Shown here: positions 23,667 through 38,600 of the stretch, piece after piece
Numbering within the stretch: the stretch's first letter is position 1
How the letters are laid out: every line of letters starts with the position of its first letter
DNA from: Tolypeutes matacus
Lineage: Eukaryota; Chordata; Mammalia; Cingulata; Chlamyphoridae
DNA length: 64,000 bases
Direction: 5' to 3'
Assembly: GCA_026826555.1 (NCBI GenBank)
Contig: JAKSZT010053881.1
Coordinates: 3,472,210 to 3,536,209 of the forward strand
Notes under the pieces: generated by a model
The model's database searches: none
Seen by the model: only the letters and a program-made list of their open reading frames with translations
What the model was told of the DNA's origin: nothing
Position numbers and translations under genes: made by a program

Positions 23667-26600
23667 GTAAGAGAGAAAATTTTATTATCCACATATTTTT
23701 GTTTTGTTTTTTATTTTTTATCTACATATTTTTATTTCAATAAGTATTTTCTATTCATGCATGAAAAGCACAGAGAATTCTTATAACTTTCCAAAACTCC
23801 TTTGAAGGTATTCGTTTATGTAGTATTTATCTCAACTGTCAAGATTAGCATTTGCTTATTCAAGTCAGTCTTTATTCATGTATTAATTGTATTTGTCATT
23901 CCTCTAATGAATTATTAAAAAGCTGAACTAATAATATTTTTTCAAATAATTAAGCTACAGAAAGACCAACCTTAGAGCTAGTAAAGCATGATTCTCTAAT
24001 TTTATCTTTATAAAGTTACTTTTATAAAGTTTAAATAACTAATCTAGGTTTAAGCCCTAGATGTGCATTATCTCATAGTCATTTTTTCCAATTGTTCATA
24101 CTTGTTCAACTATAGGAAACTTAAAAATTTGATGTATCTTATCTTTAAAAAACTTATACATTTTTGAAGTTGATTTATTTTCCTAATTTTATTTCTACAT
24201 CAGTATAATAAAAACACTTCATATAGCACTTTAATATATACTGTTGTTTTTTTATCCTTCCAATAACCCTGTGAGGTGGCCAAGAACAGAGATTATCCTT
24301 ATATAAATGACAAAAGTTAAGAGATTTTTACAATCACACAATAAGTGGCAGAACTGGGACTTAAAGTCAATCAGATCTCTATATAGTTATTTTCATTACT
24401 ACTTGGTAAAACTTTACCTTTTATGAATATATGCCGTATGAGAAAATAACTCAAAATAAATCTAGAAAAATTAAAACCAAGTATAATAGTCTAGTGAACT
24501 TTAAACTCCCAACCTAATTATAATCACCTCTGCCAGATTAAATAAGCAACTTGCCAACAAGTTCCCAATCTGTTCCCAGCACCCTTACTCTCATCCTCAA
24601 CAGATAATGCTGAATGCAAATCCGACCAGGTAAAAACAGAAAGTTGGTTTTTTTAACATATGAAAATGAGGGGGTGAAAGCTCAAAAGTCACTTCTAGCT
24701 GTTAGAATTACATTCTTTCTCTCTGAGCCTTACTATTTTTAAGAATCTCTTGGCTAATAGTCTCTCATTCAGAGATCTTGAAAACTTTCTATAAACAAAA
24801 ACAAACAAACAAAAAAACTGGTGGATCTCATCAACTGGTGTTATATTAATTGAGGATGTTACAATTTATGCCAGGTCCCTTTCTTTGGATTTTTTTTCTC
24901 TTTGCATTTATTCACTCATTCATTTTTCTAATTTCACTGTTTATTGAGTAACTGCAAAGTACCAGGCTCTGGGCATACAAAGATGAAAGGACATGGTGCC
25001 TGTTTTGAAGTATCTTAGCATTTAGTGGGAGGGGCTTACAATGAGAGGTGCAGTAAAATTAAACCTCTTTTTCTGTCTTTGCCAAAATGTTTGGAGAAAG
25101 GGAGCTTAGATTTACTTCTGGTTTTATATTTTTATGTTCATTTCACTGTGAAATTGTTACCACAAAGCACTTAATTTTGCCAGGAAATGGTAAATGAAGC
25201 TTCTACTTACCTGTTTCATGCCACCAAACGAAGAGTTTATTTTAGGAATGTAAGCATTTTAATTCCTATGACCTGGAAGTCAAAACCTGAGTACTCAATG
25301 CCAAAACAAGAATCATATGACCAGGTAGGCTATTTTATCTAGTTTCTAAACTGCCTTTTACTACCTGATGCTTTTTTAAAATTGCTACTCAAAATTTTTC
25401 AGTAATTACTAATTATTAGTTTAGCAATTAAATTAGCAATACAACTTTTCTTGATTTAGATGAAAAATTCCTTAGTTCCAAAATCCCTTGTTTCTATGGC
25501 ACTTGAAATCTGGTTTTGTTTGTTTGTGCTTCTGAATTTTAGGCAGATGTCATAGTTGCTGATCCTTATCTGAAATATGGAGAAGATCCATATACACTTC
25601 AGTATGGACAATGTGGAGAAAAAGGACAATATATACATTTTACTCCAAACTTCTTGTTGACTAACAATTTACCTATCTATGGGCCCCGAGGTAGGGATAT
25701 GTATTTTATACATCCATTTTTATTTGGGGGAAAAAAAATTAACACTGTGATTGTATTAGCTTCCTAGGGTTGCCATAGCAATTTACCCCAAACTGGGTGC
25801 TTAAAACAACAGAACTTTATTCTCTCACGGTTCTACAGGCTAGCAGTCTGAAATCAAGTTATTGGCAGGACCATGCTCTCTCTCAAGGCTCTAGGGAAGA
25901 ACTCTTCCTTGCCTCTTCTGAGCTTCTGATGGCTCCTGGAAATAAGTATCACTCCAGTCTCTGCCTCCCTCTTCACATGGCCTTCTTCCTGAGCACCTCT
26001 CTTCTGTGTCTCTGAACCCAAATCTCCCTTTCCTTTCTCTTATAAAGATACCAGTCATTGGATTTGGATTTAGGGTCCACCCTAATGCAGTAGAACCTCA
26101 TCTTAACTTGATTACATCTGCCAAGACCCTATTTCCAAATAAGGCCACATGCATAAGGACCAGTGGTTAGGACTTAAACATGTCTTTTGAGGAGACACCA
26201 TTCAACCCACCTCAGTGATTAATGGTATTTTTAAAGATTTTAAGAGCAGAAACATAGGTATTAAGTAATATCTAATAAGTGGCAACATTCTCTCATAGGC
26301 AGGGTATTTGTCCATGAATGGGCCCATCTCCGGTGGGGAATATTTGATGAGTATAATGTGGACCAGCCATTCTACATTTCCAGAAGGAACACTGTTGAAG
26401 CAACAAGGTATCATTGTATTGAGCAAACATGTTTTCAAAACTATTCACTTACAACTTTTTAATTTTCTATACTAGGTAAACAAAACCCATCTCAGAGGAT
26501 GAGTATTCATATGGTTAATTGCAATATCCAACCTTCCCCATTATGGATGTGTCCCATACTTGTGAGGATTCTACCTGGAATCAAGATCAACCAGGAATTG

Positions 26601-29600
26601 GGAATCATTTCAGGACTCATGGGGATTGTACTAAAATACGTTATTGGCAGAGGAGAAAGGAAAAATCTATAGCCTAAACCCCAAGATATCTGAGAATTAG
26701 AGTTAAAGTTCCTACCCCTCTTTTATTCTGCTTGCTTCATAATTGTTTAAGGGGAGTCTATTTCATTGAAATTAATTAAGCTACAAAAGCTTCATGACAA
26801 AGATATTTTACTTTTCATTTAATCTTAATCCTAGAGAATAAAAAGTACTCTTCAAAAGGATAAGTGAATGAGTTGATTTTTTAAGAAATGTAATTCTGTA
26901 TGGATTTAGATAAGGCCTTGTTCATAAATAGATGAAATGTTTAAATACTTAAATTGAAAATACCAAGTACATAGAGCATTGAAAGAGTATTAAAGAACAA
27001 TGAAAATCAACATAATAGGAAATAAGTCTTTGACATAAAAAAAAAAAAGTATTAGAGGAAAGAGGTGTGATAGAAAAATGCCTCTCCCCATTTCCTGTAT
27101 GTTTGCTTTATCTCCCACACAGACCAGGTGCTCAGTCCAGAACACTTATTCCTCCCACCCTCATCATGCCTAACTCCATCCACACACCCCTACCCAGACA
27201 GTGCCCATTCATCCTTCGAGTCTCAATTTAAATATTCTTTATTACAAGCTTTTCCTCTCCCTTCTTCTGTGGTTTGATGGGCTTTATGAATGCTCCTAAA
27301 GGCACAGGCATGGGTTTCTCCCACACGAAACTCACTGGGCAGTAGTTGTCTATGTAATTTTATTTTCCCCACTAGCCTTTAATATTCTTGTAGACTGTGA
27401 GGTTTGGGATTTTTTTAATCCCTTAGCCTTGGGTCTGGCACGGAGTAAGTAAAATATAAACAGTGTATCAAATAACAAAATTTTGATAAATCGATAAAAA
27501 CTGAATGAATTTCCTTGTAATATATATCTGTCATAAAAAAGATATATTAATAAAAACAAGTATCTAAAATAACATTTACTGAGCACCTACTATGTGCCTG
27601 GCACTTTTTGAGACACGGTGATCTCATCATGTGAGTTGAGCTTACCGGCTTGGAAGATGTGGAAAATGTGGCTCACCAGCTCCCTTAATCCTTGCAATAT
27701 AAACATTTTTATTAATATGGATTAATGTTAAGAAGTTTAATATTAATACAAAATGGGCGTGAGCCTTCAGATTAACAGAAACTCTTTAGAATCCTTTACC
27801 TATACCCTGCCCCTATACCTTGCAAGGGATTTGGCAATAATTATCTTCATTTTCATAAAGACCAAACGCTTTGAATGTACAAGCATTTTCATGCAGGATT
27901 TATTTTTTATTTCTTCCTTCACTCCAATTCAGTGGTTGACAAAATATAAATTGTAAAATGCTGCAAACACAAAAACCATATACCATACATGGAAATTTAA
28001 GAGGATTTTAAGCATGATGTTGATTCTCCCCTCCCCAATAAGAAGCATCTCCTCAGTATCTCTTAACTCATTTCATCTTCACAACATCCCTGTCAGTTAG
28101 GAATTATCATCCCTAGCTCAAGATCATAAAGATAATAGATTTATTGATCACATTGGTGAGTAGTGAATGTTTAATAAACATGAAATGACAATATTGTTCT
28201 TGTTGAAGTCCATAGTAAACAGGGGTAGGAAATTTTGCCTGCTCTGTTGAAATGGGATAAATTTTGTACATGTTCTACAACAATTGTCCAGAGACTAAGA
28301 TTTTAGGGTATTGGTTTCTATTCATGTTTTGCCTAATCTTCATATATAAACATAATCTAATTATTTCATTATAGATGTTCAACTCATATCACTGGTAGTA
28401 ACGTGATTTTTAAGGAATGCCAGGGAGGCAGCTGTATAATGAGGCCATGCAGACGTGACTCACAGACGGGGTTATATGAAGCAAAATGTAGATTTATCCC
28501 AGAAAAATCCCAGACTGCAAAAGAATCCATAATGTTCATGCAAAATCTCGATTCTGTAAGTACCTTCTTTTTCCAGTCTCATAAAGAGACATTTAGAAAA
28601 ATCAATTAGGGAAGGTGGATTTTCTCCTATGAAATTAACTGCAGCAACAGAAAGGAGAGAAATTACTGAGACAATTAATTAGAGGCCGCTTTCTCCAGCC
28701 AGTGTTCAGGGAGTGTGCGGAAAACATTCCAGCCTTTCTTACTACCCGTCCCTTGTCTTCAGTTGTAGAATTATACTCTTGTCGTTAGAGCCACGTAATA
28801 TATTCTCATAACATCTCTCCCCTCATATGATTTTTGTGGACTTGTGTGTAGCTACAGCTTTACTTTTAATTCTAAGTGTTATTCATACTACTTTTCTAAA
28901 GTAATTCATTCTGTAGCTTTGAAAAGTACTGCCATTTTAAATTTTCCAAAAATCTAAACCTATTGCAAAGTGTTATTGTGAGAGCACATATGGCTTTGTC
29001 TCTACAACCCAGACTTAAGGAGAGAAGGTGACAATCACCAATGTTTGTAACCAATTAAAAAAATAATGCAAAAATTCAAGTTCGAAAGCTAATGTTTTGA
29101 AATTTCTGGCTTAAATTCATATAGCTCAGTGTTCTCAGATGCTTTGGATGCAGACAGACTTGATATCAAAACTTTGTCATTTTCAAGCTGTGTCACTGTG
29201 GGCAAACTGCTAAATTTGAGATTTAGCTATTTCATCTGTTAAATAGGAATTATAATACCCACCTCACAGTGTTACTATTGCAAGGTTTGTAAAAAAAAAA
29301 AAAAAAAAAAACTAATATAAATATAGTATTAGCTCACTGCTTAACACAAGATGAACACTAAATAAACTTTAAATTTTTAACTTTTAAAATTTATTTTAAG
29401 AAACTTGGGTAATTGCCATTTATCTCTTTCCTTGGATAGGTTCAATCTTAATGTAAGCACATTTTAGTTAATTAAATTTTCTAAAAATGTAAAAGAAAAT
29501 TTAAAATATGAAACATCAAAGTTAGCAAAATAAAGCCCGTTACCTCTAGGTGGTAAGACTAAATTACTTCAGAGAAGCAACTTTTCATATACTAAATCAC

Positions 29601-32600
29601 TAGCAACAAATACTTCCATGGGAAAAGGTTAGCCTATTTTTCTGATAAAATTTTTAATTGTTCTGAATCAATTGTTTCAGCATCAATGATGAAAGGCTTG
29701 AGTAAAAATATAGACTATGTTTTCTTCTAAAATTCTTGAACTAACCCAAGTTAGCTATTTAAGTAGAAGTTGTTTTCCAAGCTAACAAAGCTCCCTCCTG
29801 GAAATATTTGGCACGTGATTCAGGAAAGTTCACTTTATCTTCTTGAATCTGGATCAACAGAGCCTAGTCAAAGAGTTCAGCTTTCAAATAGTTATCAGAC
29901 CATGTGACCCAAGAAGATAATATGTGCTGTCTGTTCTAAGCTATAAATTCCAAAAGCACTTGACTCTCAGGAGATAACTCATGCTTGTCTATCTAGAAAA
30001 TAAATAATAATGAAGATGATAAAACTGAAATATGGAGGGCAACTAATTATGTAAGACATGCCTCAGGAGATAAATCTGTACTTTAATCATACACTCTGTT
30101 CAGAATAACTAACCTCTAATTATCATAACATAGATCAAATATATTGCATAGCTTCTATACCCAGGGAATAAGCTCACACGTGGGAGAGAAATAATCTGAA
30201 ATATTTAATGTTTCTCTCCAGTAAACTTCATTATTCCTATTTAATGCCCAGTACTGAGTTAGTACCTGAAAATACAGAAATAATTAAAGATAACTGTTCT
30301 TGAGGAACTCAGTTTAATGAGAAAGGTAGAGATACAAGAAATATATATATAAAGTAGGAAGAAATATTACAGAAATATAAACCAAGTGCTATAAGAGGAC
30401 AGCAATTATCTCTACCTTGAGGTCAGAAAAAGTTTTCTGAAGAGATGACTTTTGAGCTGGAATTTTTAAAAGTGAGTATGAATTTGCCAACACAAGAGGA
30501 AGGGTATTCTTGGCCAAGAAATGGGTTTACAAAAGCAAAGAGTGGAGAAAGTCAAGGCTACCATGCATGATTGTGCAAGTTGAGCATTGTCCAAATTGTG
30601 CACTTCATGGTCATTAATGATTTTAATATTTATTAGAACAATTTTCAGACAGATAGCAGTAAAGAAACTTCATAAAGGAGTGCCTTTTTCTAATTTGCAT
30701 AAAATTATCATTTGGGTTAGCAGAGAACATATATGGAAGTTCCTGGCAGATCCTAAGGACAGGAAGAATTTTAGTGTCTTAGAAGCAAAGGATACATGGT
30801 AGGCAAGAGGCAAGAAATAAGATAGAAACAAGAAACTGGGACCTATAAAGCTAAGGTGTTTAGATTTTATACTATCAGTTTCAATTGGTGATATGATCAG
30901 CTGTGTTCTTTCAGGAAGGTAATTCTAATTGTGAAAGATAGGATGGAGTGTGATGATAATGAGGGCAGGAAAACCAGTTGGAAGGCGTTGGCAATAGGCA
31001 AATAAGAGACCTGAATGCTATAAATAAAGGAAAGGATTTCACATCAGCAGGTTTGATGGGTATTTCACATCAGCAAGACTTGATTATGAGTCACCTCCTT
31101 GATTATACCTTGTGCTTTTCTCTCATTCAGTATAATCCCACTTAGGGAGGGCAAAAGAGAACCATATTGGAAGGAAAACAAACTCTTAGGACATAGGTAA
31201 AAGGTATTCAACTTTAATAATTTAGTTCTTCTAAATCTGAGCTTACATCTGGAGATGTTTTGTTGGAAGGGAATTTTTTTTAAAGACACTACTAAAAGTA
31301 TTTCTCATATACTGAGGCTGAGTGCAAGATGAAGTCCTTACTGAATGTTACACTATTTTATGGGGGCATTTTTCCAAGTTACAAAGTTTTCAAAACTTGG
31401 AGAATTTTTACAGATTCTATAATAATGATACAGCAATTGGCAGAATTATTGGATACAACTTACCATTTACCACTAAAAGAGAAGCAATCTCATTTCCTCA
31501 TTTTCTCTCTTCATGTTCATTGTTTTTTGGAGTATTATTTTTTTTTATGTCAAAAGGTTCATCAGAGCCACAGCAGCCCAGTAGCTGTTAGAACATCTGC
31601 TCTCAAGTTTTTCATAAACTATGAAAAATGGAAAATGCTTAGGCAATAACAGAAAGTCACTTTTTCTACCCCACTCTTAGGGATAGCTAGAAATTACCAC
31701 AAACCTTGTCCCTTGTTCCATTAAACTGAACTCATAGCTTGAGCCCCTAAGAGTCTAGAAGCGAAAGAAGTTCACTTTAACAACTATGCCAGCTGCCACC
31801 ATCCCCCACTGCCATAATCTACCTTTACCTAAGAAAATCACTAAAAAAGTTTCCAGTGCATATCGATAGTTTTACCTTGCTTCCACCCCATTCTTGTATC
31901 CAAAATGGAAGTCAGAATGTTAGATTATGAAGTGATCCCTAATTGTCAGGAGATGAAAACCTGTGCAGGATGTGTATGGCAACCAGCTACATATTTGGAA
32001 AGGACGGTAAAGACTTACCAGTTATAAAGATATCATCTTCTAATTTTTTTCTAGGTGATTGAATTTTGTACAGAAAAAACACACAACAAGGAAGCTCCAA
32101 ACCTGCAAAACAAAATGTGCAATCGCAGAAGCACATGGGATGTAATCATGGACTCGCAGGACTTTCGGAACACATCTCCAATGACAGGAACGAACCCTCC
32201 ACCTTTTCCTACATTCTCACTGCTCAAGACCAAACAGCGAGTAGTCTGTTTGGTACTTGATAAATCTGGAAGCATGAGCACAGTAAGGCAATTATTATTT
32301 AGCTCTCCTAAATTATTTATGCTAATAGAATATAATTTAAATTTAGGTTTAGTTCTAGTAAGCTAAATAAAATATATATTTAGTATTCTAATAAATTTCA
32401 GTGCAATTATTTTATGTGGACAAGTACTAGAACATAATATGCTAAATTAAAAATAATTATTATATTAAAGTTGTTGGATTATGGATAATTTTTAGGCCTT
32501 AGCTTTTAATTCCAACTAATTAGAAAAAATTTAAATAAACAAGAAAAAAAAGAAAATCAGTCATAATTCCGTCATCAAGATAACTAAAATTATCATTGAT

Positions 32601-35600
32601 CCTATGTCATTCCAGGCTTTTTAATGTATTTCATGTATTTGTTTTTCCCCTTCAAAAATATGATTATATTTTATATAACGTTTTATAATCTGATTTTTTT
32701 ACTTAATAATATACCTTAAACACTCTCATGTTTAAAAAAAATCTTTCTACAACATAATATTTACTGGTTGTGTCATATACAAATACTGTAAGTTAGTCAA
32801 ACAGTCCCCTTTTGTTGGGCATTTTGGAGATTTTCAACTTTTTATTATTTAAAACTATGTCACAATGAACATGTTTGCATGCATGCCTGAATTATTTCCT
32901 TAGGAGGCATTTCTGATTATAAAACAGTTAAATAAAATATATTTTAAGACACTTTCAAGTGTAACATTTTTTCAATTTTTTCATTAACATATTTTCTTTT
33001 TAATAAAATGGGGTTTAATTTTAAATAGACCAATCAATTACTATCATGATTCATGGCTCAGGAACAACCTTACCTTTCATCTTTCTTTCTCTCTCATGAT
33101 TTGAGGAGTCTTGGGAGTTGTTCATACATCTTTATCTTACAGGATGATCGTCTCTTTCAAATGAATCGGGCAGCAGAACTGTACTTGATTCAAATTGTTG
33201 AAAAGGGATCCTTTGTTGGGATGGTCACATTTGAAAGTTTTGCTAAAATCCAGAACAATCTTACAAAAATAACTGATGATAATGCTTACCAAAAGATCAC
33301 TGCAAACCTGCCTCAAAATGCTGATGGTGGAACTTCAATTTGCAGTGGACTCAAAGCAGGATTCCAGGTAAAATAAAAATGTTTTTCTAAATATCATTTG
33401 CCATTGGTCATCACTTTTTATGTTGTTCAATAGCTTTTGAACAAGGGTCATGACCTCATGGGTCCCTCATTTGATAATATTGTAACCTGATCAAGGAAAA
33501 TTATCTATGGAGAATCTCCTATTGTCCTGCTCTTCACAGCTGAAGCCTCTCTGAGTGTGATTGTCACACTGATATACTCCTGAGGTCCTGAGTTGCGTCA
33601 GGGAGTGGTTAAGCAAGGGGAGAAAAACCTAGTGTGCACAGAATCATCATGATTTTATTGAGGAGCTCCCTATTTCTCTATCACTCCTGTAGTCTGAATT
33701 TTTATGTGCAGAAAATGATGCCATTGAGGGAATTGTAGAAGAGGGAAATTAGTAACATTTCTATATTTTGGATTAAAAATAAGCCCAATTCATCAAGTTA
33801 ATTTGACATTTAAAAATCACGAGATAGAGGCCGCTCCCCAGGCAGCATGGTACCAAACTCAGTGTGCACAGGAGGAAGTTTAAAGAAATTAAAATTGTGA
33901 ACTTAAAAAATTGTGAGCACCTTTTTGAAAAGAAAAAAATGTATTTGTAATACTTGATAAATTTATGAACTTCCGTCTTCATGGCAGGTAAAAGTTTTTT
34001 CTGGGAAATCCTGAGATTCTTCAGCAGTAATCAAATAAAATGCATAAAAAGGTGGCATGCCACATCACTTAACCTTGTACACCTGCCTTTGGTCATGACT
34101 TAGCAAATATTGGATTCTTTGCCTCCATCCCAAGTTATCTCCTGGGATAATAATAATAACAATAGCTAACATTCACTGAGTAATGAATTATTGGAAGTGG
34201 TTTATTCTTCTTCTCTTGGGAGCAGAAGTATATGTGATAGGATTAGAAGCATTTTTAACCCTCCAGGTTTGAAAATCTACAAGACTACTGTGTATTACAC
34301 TCATTTACACATACCAACACAGACTGAATTTGACAATGCAAAAAGTTTCCTTTTGCTTACTCTGAAGCATAGGACTAAAGACTTCTCTAAGACCAAAGAA
34401 GAAGTCTATTCCTAGTTTAAATTTATTCAGATAGAATGTTCTGTAACTAATAATCTGGCTTTCCATTATCAGGCAATTACCCAGAGTGAACAAAGTACTT
34501 CTGGTTCTGAAATCATTTTATTAACAGATGGGGAAGATAATACTATAAGCTTATGCTTTGAAGAGGTAAAGCAACGCGGGGCCGTCATACACACCATTGC
34601 TCTGGGTCCTTCCGCTGCCAAAGAACTGGAGACTCTGTCAGATATGACTGGTAAACTTTTGGAATACAGTTTGGATAGAAAATGTATTTCTGGCACTCCA
34701 GGGACTCTTTCACATTAAACTACTAATCTGCTAAAAAATTCCCTATCCTAAAATTTAACCCACTTTTGCCCCTTCCTTGTCTTTCAAAATTAATATCTTC
34801 CCTCCTTTTTACTCCTTCCCTTCCTCTTCCTCTCTCCCTCTCTCTCCCCCCATTTTTCTCTCTTTCTCTTCCTTTCTTCATATACCAGCCTCTTCTAATA
34901 TTATTCAACATTTGCTGTCTTCATTCATTCTTCTCCAAATTTCTGCCAATATCAATAAATTGAAACTTCTTTGCCCATGGTTGCTGAGGACTACTCAACC
35001 GTAATTCCAAAATCCTGCCTCAGTTTCTGTCCTGCTCAGTCCCACAGTAGAGATTCAGACATACCTATTTTATAGATGAGAAAATAGAAGCCTAGGGAGG
35101 ATAAACTATTTGCCCAAGGCAATAGTTAGAGTCCTGGTTACCAATTCAGCAATTTTTCCACCACCATATCCTGCTAAATCTTAGTTTGGAATATTTATTG
35201 AATTTCTCTTTTCCAATCGGGCCTACTACCACATCATAATTTAGCTCACAGGACCTCCTGCTTGGGCTACTTCAATAATTTCCCAGCTGGTCTTTATGCC
35301 ATTTCTTAATTCAGTAAATATGTATTGATTGGTATATATGTGGCAGCCACTTGTGTTAATTCTTTCCCTTCTTTCCCTCTGCAACCCATTCTTTCCTGAT
35401 TCCTCATACCCAAGTAACCTCTCTTTTTATTAACTCCTATATTATTCATTTTCTGAACTTACCACTTTTTACTTTTTCTAAACTGTCATTCTTTAGTTGT
35501 TTTGGTATATCATAGACTCAATTAGAAAATAAGCAGTTGGTTCAGAAAAACTGTCGTAAATTTCATTTTTATAACATTATATAGTGCTTAGACCAGCTTT

Positions 35601-38600
35601 ACTAATGTGGCAGGCACTTATATCTGGTGATTGATTGTTATAAAAAACAATAAAAATTGACCTGTTTTTTAAAGTTTCCTTTATTCTTACTTATTTTGAG
35701 CAAAGTTTTAGTTATTGCAGGATTACATCTGGACACTGCTATATTGAAAGTTCCTAAGATTCTGGGAAATTCATCTTTAGCAAGTTTAAAAAGAAACTTA
35801 AAAATAGATTTTAAAGTATATTGATGTTTTTCCCATTTCAAATTATTATAAAACTAAATTCCATTTTAGGAGGATATCGTTTTTTTGCCAATAAAGACAT
35901 AAATGGCCTTAATGATGCTTTCAGTAGAATTTCATCTAGAAGTGGCAGCATCTCTCAGCAGGCTATTCAGGTTAGTATATCAAGAAAATTATTTGCTTTT
36001 TCACATTTGTAATAAATCTATGTTATCCTAAATATCAACTTTATCTTTTCTAAGAAATAACTCTTTACCTGAAAAAATTTCAGTGTGAAAAAAAAAAATC
36101 CTTCCTGTGTTTGCTTTTCTGCGACACTTGTGGCTACCTTTTCTTTTGAATTCTTCTACTCTTTATACTTTTTATTTGCAAAATTATTTAAAATAATTCT
36201 TAATCCTTTTAATTGAAATATTTAAAAAGAAATTTAAAATTACTCTAAACTAAACCTCGAAATTCTATTAAGTATAATAACAAATGGATTTTATTTATGT
36301 GTTTGTTGTTTTTATTTATTCAATAGCTGGAAAGTAAAGCCTTAAAGATTACAGGAAGGAAATGGATAAATGGTACAGTGCCTGTGGATAGCACAATTGG
36401 AAATGACACATTTTTTGTCATCACATGGACAATACAAAAACCAGAAATTCTTCTTCAAGATCCAAAAGGAAAGAAATATAAAACCTCAGATTTCAAAGAA
36501 GATAAGCTAAACATTCAATCTGCCCGTCTTCGAATACCAGGCATTGCACAGGTATGTCTATTCTTCTATTTTCTCCATGCTTTTTCGATTTCTAAAAGAA
36601 GATGAAGAAGGAGGAGAGGAAGAGGAAACGAAAGGGGAAGAAGAAAAAGAAGAAAAGAAAACGTCATATACATTGTCAATATTAAAACAGACAGATCATC
36701 TGGCATAAAAAAGAAGCCAAAGAAAATAATTAAGGAGTCATATCATTTACTAGTTTGTAAAAGTTTAGTATTAAACATTGTTAAAATTACTCTGCTTAAA
36801 TTTCTAAATAATTTTATATTCCAAACAAGGAGAAGGAAAATATTACCAAAACTCTTAAGTAGATGTTTTTGATTTTCAGACAGGCACTTGGACTTACAGT
36901 CTTCTAAATAATCATGCCAATTCTCAATCACTAACGGTGACAGTGACCACTAGAGCTAGAAGTCCTACCACACTCCCAGTGATTATAACTGCTCACATGA
37001 GTCAAAATACAGCACTTTACCCCAGCCCAATGATTGTTTATGCACGAGTGAGTCAAGGATTTTTGCCTGTTCTGGGAATCAATGTAACAGCCGTTATAGA
37101 AACCGAAGATGGACATCAAGTAACATTGGAGCTCTGGGACAATGGTGCAGGTAATAAGAATCTGCATCTACTTCCACTGAATTTATAATCCAACTAGAGT
37201 CAAAGGACTTAGAAGTCAGTATTTCCTACATATGGTAATGAATCAAATTTTAAAGTGAATTAAATTTAATTGTAATGTTTTAGTTTTTACCCGGTTATCT
37301 TGACAAGTCAATAGTCATAATCTTTATAAACAATTTTAATTTTCTCATGGAACTTTTTTCTATTTTCATTAATGTCAGTGTTTTACATGTTTTCCCTAGT
37401 TTAGTTATATTTTCCTTATTTTTGATAGGCTTCCTTTGTGAAGTGATAATAATAGCTAATATTAACTGAATGCTTACCCCCCAAATTAGACCTTCCAGAA
37501 TCACAGGGTTAGGAAGTGGCCAGGCCAGGCTTTGAACCCAAGCAGCCCAATGCCATGGTTCATGTACTTAAAACACTGTTATGGTGTCTCCCAAATCGCT
37601 GTCATCACTAGTGTTCACAAACATTTGTGACTGTCATTTTTACTTTGTTGGGTGGCTAATTATTACATTTCAATATCAAGGTGCTGATATTGTCAAGAAT
37701 GATGGCATCTACTCAAGGTATTTTACAGATTACCATGGAAATGGTAGATACAGTTTAAAAGTGCATGCCCAGGCAAGAAAAAACATGGCTAGGCTAAGTT
37801 TAAGACGACTACAGAATAAAGCTCTGTATATACCAGGCTACATCGAAAATGGTAAGTGACCTCAAAATTAATTTGTTTAGGTAAATTATACATGACAAGC
37901 ATTGAAAATATAACATATATGGAAAGCCTAAATATATAGTTATGCAATAATTTGTATATTTCAAAACTATATTCATAGTTCTGGACCTAGCCCAGGACTT
38001 TGCTTCCAGGGGCCTTGCTCACATCCTCCTCAGTTTGTTTCATTCACATTTTTAAAAAAACTGTTGAGCACCTCCTCTGTGGCAGGCACAGCATCAGATT
38101 CTAGAGCTACAAAGATAAATAAGATACAATCCTTGTCTTCAAAAAATTTACATTCAAGTAGTAGAGACTGATAGGTAAAAAGATACTTTTAGCATAGCAT
38201 AATGTCTCCTTATCAGTTTTAAAAGACAACTTAAACAAGCTTTTTCCCACTAAAAGTTGCTATTTTTTCCATATTTGTTATCAATCAATAACAATATCAA
38301 TATCAATCAATAATATCAATCAATATTAACCATCTACAACTGCCAGATGAGTTGACAAGGTCGAGAATAGACATGGCAATATGAAAAGTCACAAAATTAC
38401 TTTTTCGGTAGGTAAAATTTTACTGAACCCACCCAGACCAGAACTCAAAGATGATGTGACAGAAGCTGAAGTAGAAGACTTCAGTCGACTAACCTCTGGA
38501 GGGTCATTTACCATATCAGGAATTCCTCCTGGTGATCATGCTCATGTATTCCCACCGGGGAAAATTACAGACCTTGAAGCTAAGTTTAAAGGAGAGCATA

